This document shows positions 1 through 6,979 of a stretch of DNA of 15,545 nt, piece after piece (position 1 is the stretch's first letter; every line of letters begins with the position of its first letter). The DNA comes from Crenotrichaceae bacterium. Lineage in GTDB: Bacteria; Pseudomonadota; Gammaproteobacteria; Methylococcales; DRLZ01. The DNA lies in NCBI GenBank assembly GCA_011322755.1, contig DRLZ01000156.1, forward strand, positions 1 to 15,545, written 5' to 3'. Both the position numbers and the translations under genes were made by a program. Below the pieces are notes generated by a model. The model ran no database searches, was not told the origin of the DNA, and was given only the letters and a program-made list of their open reading frames with translations.

Positions 1-1037
1 GGCGGGTAGCCAATACCGTTATTACCGTCTTTGGAAAACACGCAATGCTTGCCATTCTCTGTTTTATCCAGACAGAATTCTTCGCGGTTCATATTATAAA
101 GTGTGGCAGTTTCTACAGCGCCCGTTGTGCAGTTGAATTCACCCGCACTGTTGTGGATTATGGAGTTAACAGTTTGAATACACCATTGCACTAATTGATC
201 AACTTCGTGCTGATGTTGATTATAAAAATCAGTGACTTTTATGCGTATCAGATTTTCCTGGAGTATACCGTGGAAATAACAGTGGACAACTCGTTCTTTG
301 ACGTTAGCATCATTGCTCGCATCCCAGTCAAAATACATCACAGCGTGAGCATCAGACCAGCCGAGCTCATTCAGCTGACCGGCTGCGCCTGCGTGTTTTG
401 ATAACATCCAGCGTATCGCTTTGATTCCATTGGTTGCATGGGCTTGTTTGACTTCATTGCTGAGTAGATGTGATTCAGACATGTAGATTTGGGCAAACAG
501 TTCTCTCAGGAATACACGGTAGTAGAATTCACCGGTATCGAGCGGATAACTGCCTTTTCTGTTTTCAGCAGCATCCCATAACATCCACCTTGAGTAGTCT
601 GTGACCATTTGTTTAACAGTGTTGTCGACTAATTCTGCGTACGCGTGCAAATAGCTGAGAGGATTATGCTCTCGCCAGCGATCCAGATTTTCCCAGTTGT
701 GGCGTTCATCATCCCAAACATCATTAATTCTGGCGCCATTGGCATCCATCATGGGTAAATATCTGGATCGCAATTGCGCGGTAAATTCTTTCAAATAGTC
801 AGCACAAGCGAGACGCATTTCCTGAGATGCTCCGGAATCCTCACACATGATAATCAATAGTATTAGCGGATCGTTGTACATGTGCCGCCAATCAATACCG
901 TTGGATTTAATGTTGGCTGTGAGTTCTGTGTAGATATCATATGCGCTTAGATTGCCTAATCCTTCAATCAGGTGGTGTGGAATGGTTGCATCTTGTGGCA
1001 TACCGGGTGTCAATTTAAATACATTTTTTGTCTTCAT
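1..1037 (-). CDS. Unrecognised protein, C-terminus cut by the window edge
   Basis: An open frame starts at ATG 1037-1035 (MKTKNVFKLTPGMPQDATIP) and runs without a stop for about 345 codons to the left edge, so the C-terminus is missing. I do not recognise the family. The visible part has no signal peptide or membrane segment. It is rich in Trp, Tyr, His and acidic residues, with helical-looking stretches such as NPLSYLHAYAELVDNTVKQM and DTGEFYYRVFLRELFAQIYM, and looks like a soluble, mostly helical globular protein. Two Cys lie near the visible end (EFCLDKTENGKHCVF). The ribosome binding site is weak (CAGGTT upstream of the start). It lies 135 bp beyond the kinase fragment on the same strand and could be read from the same transcript, but nothing in its sequence ties it to signalling. 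The uninterrupted frame and protein-like composition support a real gene. Confidence 0.75.
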   Translation of the reverse strand, partial: MKTKNVFKLTPGMPQDATIPHHLIEGLGNLSAYDIYTELTANIKSNGIDWRHMYNDPLILLIIMCEDSGASQEMRLACADYLKEFTAQLRSRYLPMMDANGARINDVWDDERHNWENLDRWREHNPLSYLHAYAELVDNTVKQMVTDYSRWMLWDAAENRKGSYPLDTGEFYYRVFLRELFAQIYMSESHLLSNEVKQAHATNGIKAIRWMLSKHAGAAGQLNELGWSDAHAVMYFDWDASNDANVKERVVHCYFHGILQENLIRIKVTDFYNQHQHEVDQLVQWCIQTVNSIIHNSAGEFNCTTGAVETATLYNMNREEFCLDKTENGKHCVFSKDGNNGIGYP

Positions 1038-1172
1038 TAATCAATAACCTGTGACATGGAGTGACCGAGTTTGTTGGTTTTGTTGATGGTATTCAAGCCA
1101 ACCAACCGGGCCGGAGTTGCTGATGTGAGTGGTATAACTGTTTTCGATTTGATTTCCAAGTGACCTCATTCG

Positions 1173-1571
1173 CTAACTGTTATTCTGAGAGCTGGTTGGA
1201 AAACTAACGCTGAATTCAACACCTGGTGAGCAATTGACCACAGCCACTTGGCCATTCATGGCTTCTGACAATTGCTGAACCAGTGCAAGCCCAATGCCTG
1301 TACCGGTAGTTTCACGAGTTAACTCGTTTTCAGTTCGGTAAAACAGGTTAAAGATTTTGTTGATGTGTGTTTTTGGAATGCCTGGTCCGTAATCGCGCAC
1401 ACTGAACCGAATGTTATTGTTTGTGAGCGTTTGACAGCTGATATCGATCACTTTTTTCTCGCTACCAGCTGAAAATTTAATACTGTTATCGACCAGGTTG
1501 ATGATAATCTGGGCGAACCAGTCCGGGTTGACCCACAGAGTTTCCTGGAGTACGTCATCATCACTTATCAT
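1173..1571 (-). CDS. Histidine kinase ATP-binding half (frameshifted from the sensor half)
   Basis: This frame encodes the HATPase_c domain of a sensor histidine kinase. The N-box (IIINLVDNSIKFS), G1 box (VRDYGPGIP), F-box (IFNLFYRTENELT) and G2 box (TGTGIGLALVQQL) are all present in the normal order. There is no H-box or membrane segment, because these are in the preceding frame (1561-3420). The first Met (MISDDDV) overlaps the stop of the upstream frame. Reading further upstream in this frame gives KHAGFLLNMISDDD, a natural kinase linker, so the two halves read through if one base is removed from the A5 run at 1593-1597 (minus-strand sense). Either the kinase gene is broken, or there is a sequence error, or two separate polypeptides are made. 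Separate translation from ATG 1571 is possible but less likely; no convincing ribosome binding site is seen. Confidence 0.85.
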   Translation of the reverse strand: MISDDDVLQETLWVNPDWFAQIIINLVDNSIKFSAGSEKKVIDISCQTLTNNNIRFSVRDYGPGIPKTHINKIFNLFYRTENELTRETTGTGIGLALVQQLSEAMNGQVAVVNCSPGVEFSVSFPTSSQNNS

Positions 1572-3420
1572 GTTGAGGAGAAAACCGGCATGTTTTTGCC
1601 TGTGTTGTTACTTTTGAATGGATGATATCCAGTAACTCAGAAACGGTTAATTTTTTAATATCATCTTTTGGCTTATTTCGGGTCATGCGCGCGAGTTGCA
1701 AGACGTTGTTGATGAGTCGTGACAAACGCTCACTTTCATTAACTATAAAGTTGTGATACTGCTTTTGTTTCTCTTCACTGGCCCAGCCTTCCTGTAGAAT
1801 TTCACCATACAAACGGATTGATGTGAGCGGCGTTTTTAGCTCATGACTGACGGCCGATACAAAATTCTGCTGCTGCCGGTTTAATTCAATTTGTTTGGTG
1901 ATTGTTTGATAAACAAGATAAAGCCCACCTGACAAAACCAGAAGCAGAAGTGCAGCAGTCCAGCTTACGGCAAATGAAGCTGTCGCAGTTGGCAAGCGAT
2001 GAATGCTGAGAATCAACTCCAGTTCATTGAAAGGTGATGACAAATGGTCTTGATACAATAACGTGGCCGGTCGGTTTTGTGTACTGGATAAAACATTATT
2101 GTTGATCTGTCCATGATACATGGAATAGACATCACCATGGTAAGCTACCAGCAGGTTGCTGATAGAGGCAAGCATTGATGCTTGAAATGTTGTGTTGATC
2201 ATGTCTTTCAGGAAGACTTGCTGATCCACTAACATACCTTGTATATACCGTTGATTATTACGCCAGACCTTGCGAAATAACACAAAATGATTGCTGTCGA
2301 GCAAGCTGAATTCAAACGGATCAATTTCACTTTCAAATGTGCGGATACGAATTGATGGGGCAGCTTGTTTCTGAACTGTAACAGTATCAGATTTCTCTCT
2401 CAAGACACTGGTTGTGTATGAATACGCTTTAGTCTTCAATGATTCAGTGGCAAACTCAGGCAATGAATTCTGTTCTATCCGCGCTCTTTTTTCGAGTTTG
2501 GCTTTAGTCTCTTCAACTACTGCCAACTGCTTGCTCTGGGCTGGTGCCAGTTGTGCCTGATACCGATCATCAAGATTCAAGTCTGCAACCTGTCCCAGTG
2601 TTTTTTGGGGTTTCCGGGTTTTCTGTTTTTTTCGTAGCAGGGGCCATTTGAGCTGATCAAAACCTGCTTGGCCTGTAACTGGGGTTGCTTTTTCTGTGTG
2701 CTTGTCAAAGGCATCAAATTCTTGGGAAGGTATGATTGAATCAAACGTGGAAAACTGATTTTGTTGAGCTGACTCGACCTTTTTGGGTTCCAAAGGTGAC
2801 TGGCTATCTACAACAATCCCGATTTGTTGAGAGACACTGTCGTGTTGCTCATTGCTGTCTTTGTGTTGTTGCAAGATAACGTTTGTTTTTGCAGAGGAGG
2901 CGTGAATTTGCCGGGCAGGGCGTAGCAAACGATTGTCTGCGAGTATTTCCTGAATCCTGTTTTGTAAAGCAAGTCGTTTGTCAAAGTCATGTTCAGAGAT
3001 ACCATAGTGTTTGGCGGTTGATGCCGGATTTGGTAATAGTGGAGTTTGCAACATGCCTTGTGCATCAACCTGAAAATAACCGATCACACCAGGGATGGCT
3101 GATTCAGGTGGATATGTTGATAATGGTGATTGTTGTAAAAAACCAGCAGCAGGATCGCCAGCGATATTCAGAAACACATAGTCTGTAAATGCGCGTTTTT
3201 CCTCATTGATAATCAGTTGCTGAAAATGTGCATCAATGCGTTCCACAAGCTTTTCGGCCAGACTTCGATGCTGGTGAAACACCTCTAAATCAAGTCGAGC
3301 GAGTGATTGCTGGATCAACACGGCCGAAGGTAGCGCCAGAGCAAGAAAAAACAGTGTTAGCCAACGTCGTAAAGTTTTTTTGTTCAGCCCTCTTAATGCA
3401 AATACGGAACATTTAGTCAT
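1561..3420 (-). CDS. Sensor histidine kinase, sensor and H-box half (frameshifted)
   Basis: Membrane sensor kinase partner of the adjacent OmpR-type regulator. I place the start at ATG 3420, which overlaps the regulator stop (ATGACTAA), giving about 619 residues; an upstream in-frame start at 3459 would lie inside the regulator gene. Domains: TM1 near residues 21-37 (LTLFFLALALPSAVLIQ), a very long extracytoplasmic region of about 440 residues, TM2 near 482-506 (SWTAALLLLVLSGGLYLVYQ), then the dimerisation/phosphoacceptor domain with H-box SAVSHELKTPLTSIRLYGE, the phosphorylated His being about residue 526. The middle of the sensor region (roughly 180-340) is Gln/Ser/Lys-rich and looks disordered. 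No PAS, Cache or HAMP domain is obvious. The frame stops right after the H-box region (FSPQHDK), leaving the ATPase domain in another frame, so as sequenced the protein cannot autophosphorylate alone. Confidence 0.9.
   Translation of the reverse strand: MTKCSVFALRGLNKKTLRRWLTLFFLALALPSAVLIQQSLARLDLEVFHQHRSLAEKLVERIDAHFQQLIINEEKRAFTDYVFLNIAGDPAAGFLQQSPLSTYPPESAIPGVIGYFQVDAQGMLQTPLLPNPASTAKHYGISEHDFDKRLALQNRIQEILADNRLLRPARQIHASSAKTNVILQQHKDSNEQHDSVSQQIGIVVDSQSPLEPKKVESAQQNQFSTFDSIIPSQEFDAFDKHTEKATPVTGQAGFDQLKWPLLRKKQKTRKPQKTLGQVADLNLDDRYQAQLAPAQSKQLAVVEETKAKLEKRARIEQNSLPEFATESLKTKAYSYTTSVLREKSDTVTVQKQAAPSIRIRTFESEIDPFEFSLLDSNHFVLFRKVWRNNQRYIQGMLVDQQVFLKDMINTTFQASMLASISNLLVAYHGDVYSMYHGQINNNVLSSTQNRPATLLYQDHLSSPFNELELILSIHRLPTATASFAVSWTAALLLLVLSGGLYLVYQTITKQIELNRQQQNFVSAVSHELKTPLTSIRLYGEILQEGWASEEKQKQYHNFIVNESERLSRLINNVLQLARMTRNKPKDDIKKLTVSELLDIIHSKVTTQAKTCRFSPQHDK
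1593..1597 (-). other. Probable single-base frameshift in the kinase gene
   Basis: On the minus strand the sequence reads GCAAAAACATGCC. In the upstream frame it encodes QAKTCRFSPQHDK and stops. With one A fewer it encodes QAKHAGFLLNMISDDD and runs straight into the ATP-binding domain. The correct kinase domain order on both sides of this A5 run makes an indel here the simplest explanation. A sequencing or assembly error, a true mutation and slippage during expression cannot be told apart from the sequence. Confidence 0.8.
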
Positions 3421-4129
3421 GCTCGCTAGCTTTGATAATGAGTCGATACCCGGCACCACGAATTGTTACCAGAAAACGCGGCCGGGCAGGATCAGGCTCA
3501 ATTTTACGACGCAATTTAGCAATGTGAATATCAACTGTTCGTGTTTCAAGATGTAAATGGTTGCCATAACCCCAGACTTTGCTTAATAACTCATCGCGTG
3601 AAACGGGGCGATGTGTATTTGTTTTCAAATACTGCAACAGATCAATTTCGCGCCGAGTGAAGTTGATCTGTTGGTGACTACATTGACCGCAGAGATTATT
3701 ACAATCAATTAAAACAGTTTCAGATAACCTAATTTGATTCTCTGTTGCAGTTGGTAATGTTGATCTGCGGAGCACAGCCTGAACACGTAATACCAGTTGT
3801 GCAACAGAAAATGGTTTGCCAACATAATCATCAGCACCCAGTGAAAATCCTTCAATAATATCTTCATCTGTAGTTTTGGCTGTCAGCAGGATGATTGCGA
3901 CATCACGGTCTTTCTGACGAATATGTTGACAGATTTCAAATCCATTCATTCCCGGTAACATTACATCCAGCAAGATCATGGCGTAACGACCACTCAGTGC
4001 TTTTTTCAAGCCTTCGTTGCCATCTGCTGCTGTCTCTGTTTGATAACCATGATAGATAAAAACATCTACCAGACCGGTTTGGATCGCGGGTTCGTCTTCA
4101 ATAATCAGAATGCGTGTTTTGGATTGCAC
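3413..4129 (-). CDS. OmpR/PhoB-family response regulator
   Basis: A 238-residue DNA-binding response regulator of the usual family length. The receiver domain (about 1-122) has the acidic pair E11-D12, the phosphoacceptor D55 in LLDVMLPGMNG, the switch T83 in LLTAKT and K105 in VGKPFS, so all phosphorylation residues are intact. The C-terminal winged helix (about 140-235) shows the typical INFTRREIDLLQYL, SRDELLSKVWGY, TRTVDIHIAKLRRKIE and FLVTIRGAGYRL segments. Its stop overlaps the kinase start, so the pair is translationally coupled in the order regulator-kinase. It is divergent from the pspA-like gene, and the space between holds TGTAAA direct repeats at 11-bp spacing, which suits binding by a tandem OmpR-type dimer. 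The inferred role is control of the divergent PspA-like operon and perhaps of its own gene. Confidence 0.97.
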   Translation of the reverse strand: MQSKTRILIIEDEPAIQTGLVDVFIYHGYQTETAADGNEGLKKALSGRYAMILLDVMLPGMNGFEICQHIRQKDRDVAIILLTAKTTDEDIIEGFSLGADDYVGKPFSVAQLVLRVQAVLRRSTLPTATENQIRLSETVLIDCNNLCGQCSHQQINFTRREIDLLQYLKTNTHRPVSRDELLSKVWGYGNHLHLETRTVDIHIAKLRRKIEPDPARPRFLVTIRGAGYRLIIKASEHD

Positions 4130-4194
4130 AATGCTTTGCGGTTATTTCAGATTGACAGGGTATTGATAATCCTAGCAGTTTGTTCATTTCATCA

Positions 4195-4232
4195 TGTAAA
4201 TTTTTTGTAAAACATAACGTCAGGGTTTTACA
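4195..4232. promoter_or_regulatory. Candidate operator: TGTAAA direct repeats plus an inverted copy
   Basis: TGTAAA occurs at 4195-4200 and again at 4206-4211, an exact 11-bp step (TGTAAA-N5-TGTAAA). The reverse form TTTACA follows at 4227-4232, and GTAAAAC (4207-4213) with GTTTTAC (4225-4231) forms an inverted repeat. A further TGTAAA lies at 4285-4290 near the ribosome binding site of the plus-strand gene. OmpR/PhoB/PhoP regulators typically bind direct 6-7 bp half-sites one helical turn apart, and an OmpR-family regulator is encoded next door. Its use by that regulator is inference. The promoter hexamers of the two divergent genes could not be fixed. Confidence 0.45.
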
Positions 4233-4304
4233 TAACTCAGCCTATTCGCAATCAGTCTATGAACATAAACTATCAGCAACTGATTGTAAATTAGGAGAAC
4301 ATCA

Positions 4305-4841
4305 ATGACTTTAATATCCCGACTATGCAGATTTTTACAAGCGGATATGCATGCAATGCTGGATCAGCTGGAAGCGCCTGATTTAATACTCAAGCAATCC
4401 ATTAGAGAAATGGAGGAAGTATTAGCGGACGAGTCGCAACATATTCTGGATTTAAAAAAACAGCAGCAGCGACTCAAACAACGTGAAACCAGCGCTGTGC
4501 AATTACTGGCTGAAATAGAACAACAACTGGATATCTGTTTTTCAGCCCGTCAAAATAATCTTGCGCGTTTTCAAATCAAGCGCAAACTGGAAATCCAGCA
4601 ACTTATTAAAACCGTAGCGACTGATCAGACATTGCTTGAAGATGAACTGGAGAATCGAATCACTGACCATGAGTGTAAGTGTTTGCAGCTGGAAGGTTTA
4701 CGACATCAAGCTGAAGTACTTCTTAATAAAGCAGATAATGTTGATGCTGATTTACGATACAAGTCAGGGCGATATACGGTTCGGGATGAAGATGTTGAAA
4801 TCGCGTTTCTGAATGAGCAAAGTATTCGGAGGCAATCATGA
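4305..4841 (+). CDS. PspA/IM30-family coiled-coil protein, short form
   Basis: 178 residues, shorter than the usual 220 or so of PspA. The N-terminus (ISRLCRFLQADMHAMLDQLEAPDLILKQSIREMEE) follows the PspA pattern of an amphipathic membrane-binding helix, then the alpha-helical hairpin with a conserved E-x-P-x-x-x-x-x-x-x-I-x-E-M-E-like segment. The remainder is almost all heptad-like helix rich in Gln, Glu, Leu and Lys. PspA-type proteins form ESCRT-III-like polymers on the inner face of the cytoplasmic membrane and protect it under stress; that this one does so is inference from family. The start is well supported by AGGAGA at 4293-4298. The stop overlaps the next start (ATGA), so it is coupled to the membrane protein. 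The neighbouring divergent two-component system is the likely regulator; no sigma-54 promoter of the pspF type was found. Confidence 0.85.
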   Translation: MTLISRLCRFLQADMHAMLDQLEAPDLILKQSIREMEEVLADESQHILDLKKQQQRLKQRETSAVQLLAEIEQQLDICFSARQNNLARFQIKRKLEIQQLIKTVATDQTLLEDELENRITDHECKCLQLEGLRHQAEVLLNKADNVDADLRYKSGRYTVRDEDVEIAFLNEQSIRRQS

Positions 4842-5404
4842 AGAAACCTGGCTTTCTAGAAGGTGTTTTGGTTGCCTTGCTTGTCAGTACCGCTGGAAGC
4901 ATCGTGTATCAGCTTCTTAGTCGTTCTTATACAGATGTAACGACATGGCGTTTCTTAATTGTGTTTGTCAGTGCTGTATACGGTTTTTACCTGTTAAAAC
5001 GGAGTCATCGTTATGGCGGCCGGCTCATTACCTGTGTTTTCTGGTTACTGATGCTGCTGGCTGCATGGTTTTATGTCCCGGCAATACGGGAGTTCGTTCT
5101 GATGAATGTCGTTTCAGTGTGGTTGCTTCGTTCCTTGTATTTTCATGACAATGTTATTTCTGTATTGCTTGATCTCGGGTTGAACCTGTTTAGCCTGGCG
5201 GTTTCGTTATGGGCGTTTGTTCAAACTGACAGTATTTCTCTGAGTTTGTGGTGCCTGTTTTTGGTTCAGGCATTATTTCCAGTGATTCCGGGCAACTGCT
5301 TCAACAAAGAAAAAAACCATGAAAATAACAGAGATAGTAAATATCAACATGCATTACAAATTGCAGAGGCGGCTATGGAAACGCTATCAAGCAATCAAAA
5401 ATAA
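4838..5404 (+). CDS. Multi-pass membrane protein of unknown function
   Basis: 188 residues with about five hydrophobic segments (roughly 9-27, 37-54, 62-82, 86-100 or 106-128, and 132-151) and a short charged cytoplasmic tail ending in a helix (YQHALQIAEAAMETL). I do not recognise a family and see no catalytic motif. Its ATG overlaps the stop of the PspA-like gene by four bases, so the two are very probably made together; a membrane anchor or partner for the PspA-like protein is a reasonable inference. The extra short frames inside this gene are shadows. Confidence 0.85.
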   Translation: MKKPGFLEGVLVALLVSTAGSIVYQLLSRSYTDVTTWRFLIVFVSAVYGFYLLKRSHRYGGRLITCVFWLLMLLAAWFYVPAIREFVLMNVVSVWLLRSLYFHDNVISVLLDLGLNLFSLAVSLWAFVQTDSISLSLWCLFLVQALFPVIPGNCFNKEKNHENNRDSKYQHALQIAEAAMETLSSNQK

Positions 5405-5514
5405 ATTAAAGAAACAACCTGACCATAATTTTTTCTTGTAGTGATCATTGTAACACCGTTACTGATACTGATTTGTGTTGCCTGTTCCTAACTATTAAGT
5501 AAGAGGATTTCAAT

Positions 5515-6720
5515 ATGAAAACCAATAAATTTGCTGTATTTCTGTTTGCACTGACAATACTTGTGATCTTTGCATTTCCGTATTATCAGAATGCCAATGC
5601 GCTAACGAATACTGCGCTAACAACAAACACAGTTCAATTTTCAGATCAGAGTCGCCCAAAAATAGAAGTGGTGTTTGTCTTGGATACCACAAGTAGTATG
5701 AATGGAATGATTCAGGCTGCCAAGGAAAAAATCTGGTCGATAGCATCGAGTATGGCATCAGCGCAGTCAGCGCCGGAAATTAAAATGGGACTGGTTGCAT
5801 TCCGGGACAGAGGTGATGCTTATGTGACTAAAGTGATTGATTTATCAAGCGATCTTGACTCAATGAATGCCAAGTTACTTGACTTTAGAGCTGAAGGCGG
5901 TGGCGATGGTCCGGAAAGTGTCAATCAGGCATTGTATGAGGCTGTCAATAAAATATCCTGGAGTATGAATCAGAATGCCTACAAAGTAATCTTCCTTGTT
6001 GGGGATGCGCCGCCGCATACTGATTATGAGAACGATGTTCAATACCCTGAAAGTTTGCAAATGGCGGATCAAAAAGGCATTGTTATCAATACCATTCAAT
6101 GTGGCCAGCAAACCACTACCAAAATACAATGGCAGCAAATTGCATCGCTTGGAAAAGGACGCTATTTTCAGGTTGAACAAGCTGGCAGCGCTGTTGCAAT
6201 CAGTACGCCTTATGATAAACAACTGGCCAGTTTAGCCAGTCAACTTGATGCGACTCGCCTTTATTACGGGAATCAACAAGAACAAAAGCGCCAGCAGAAA
6301 AAACAGAATGTGGCACGAAAACTTGATACACATGCGTCTGAGGAGTCACTAGCCAGACGAGCAATGTTTAATGTGTCAAAAAGTGGATCAAACAATTTTC
6401 TCGGAGAAAAAGAACTCGTAGATGCTGTTTCAAGTGGTCGTATTGGCCTTGCCAGTATTGATCAAAAACAACTACCGAAAGCGATGCAAACGATGGCAGT
6501 GGAAAAACAACAGCAAATAATTTTAAAAAAATCGAAACGACGTAAACAGCTGAAGCATGAAATTGCGGTGCTCTCAGAGAAACGTAATGATCATATTGAG
6601 CAACAGCTTAAAGAGCAGGGAGGCGCACTTGATTCACTGGATCAACAGATCTATGCGACAGTGCGTGCTCAGGCGAGTAAAAAAGGTTTTATTTATGAAG
6701 ATGATCATGCGAAATATTGA
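5515..6720 (+). CDS. Exported von Willebrand factor A domain protein
   Basis: 401 residues. The N-terminus is a signal peptide or single membrane anchor (MKTNKFAVFLFALTILVIFA), with a plausible signal peptidase site after NANA near residue 29. The VWA domain spans about 48-235. The metal-binding (MIDAS) motif is DTTSS (D57, T59, S61) in VVFVLDTTSSMNGMI, with the conserved loop GGGDGPESVNQAL near 128-140 and FLVGDAPPH (D164) completing the site. The last 150 residues are Lys/Gln-rich and probably helical, with no LPXTG-like or other anchor signal, so a periplasmic location is most likely. Such domains bind protein ligands through a divalent metal. AGAGGAT upstream of the ATG supports the start. 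The gene follows the PspA-like/membrane protein pair by 110 bp on the same strand and probably shares the envelope-stress context. The ligand is unknown. Confidence 0.9.
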   Translation: MKTNKFAVFLFALTILVIFAFPYYQNANALTNTALTTNTVQFSDQSRPKIEVVFVLDTTSSMNGMIQAAKEKIWSIASSMASAQSAPEIKMGLVAFRDRGDAYVTKVIDLSSDLDSMNAKLLDFRAEGGGDGPESVNQALYEAVNKISWSMNQNAYKVIFLVGDAPPHTDYENDVQYPESLQMADQKGIVINTIQCGQQTTTKIQWQQIASLGKGRYFQVEQAGSAVAISTPYDKQLASLASQLDATRLYYGNQQEQKRQQKKQNVARKLDTHASEESLARRAMFNVSKSGSNNFLGEKELVDAVSSGRIGLASIDQKQLPKAMQTMAVEKQQQIILKKSKRRKQLKHEIAVLSEKRNDHIEQQLKEQGGALDSLDQQIYATVRAQASKKGFIYEDDHAKY

Positions 6721-6733
6721 GACATCATTGTTC

Positions 6734-6747
6734 ACACAACGTTGTGT
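6734..6747. repeat. Perfect 14-bp palindrome after the VWA gene
   Basis: ACACAACGTTGTGT is a perfect palindrome with no spacer, 14 bp after the VWA stop codon. It lacks a loop, GC-rich stem and T-tract, so it is not a standard terminator. It could be a protein-binding site for the downstream transcription unit. A second, imperfect palindrome (GATGAT-GT-ATCATC, 6944-6957) lies just before the next gene. The 259-bp space 6721-6979 otherwise holds no gene I can support. Confidence 0.35.
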
Positions 6748-6979
6748 TAAATTAGAACCATTGCAGATATTGCCCACGCTGCTGTTATGAAAATGCCAAC
6801 CAACATCGTGATATGATCAGCCGTGCATGCTATCTTAATGGCATACGAAAACATCAGATACGGTAATGTTGTTTTGTCCCCGGCTGGCATCAATTCTTTA
6901 TGGGATCAGAAAATCTCAATGCATGAAATAATTAGAAAAAATTGATGATGTATCATCTTCATGTACAAGGTCAATACAC

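Noticed and set aside
195..401. 68-codon plus-strand frame near the left edge
   Set aside because: It is antisense to the long minus-strand frame 1-1037, which has better protein character; no ribosome binding site.
1073..1106. Inverted repeat GTTGGTT/AACCAAC after the kinase gene as a terminator
   Set aside because: Only 7 bp of stem with a 20-base loop and no T-tract on the relevant strand; too weak to call.
2883..3188. 101-codon plus-strand frame within the kinase region
   Set aside because: Antisense shadow of the sensor kinase gene, with no recognisable protein features.
3413..6720. Proteobacterial dedicated sortase system (kinase, regulator, VWA target, sortase)
   Set aside because: A kinase, regulator and VWA protein are present, but there is no sortase gene and the VWA protein has no LPXTG-like sorting tail.
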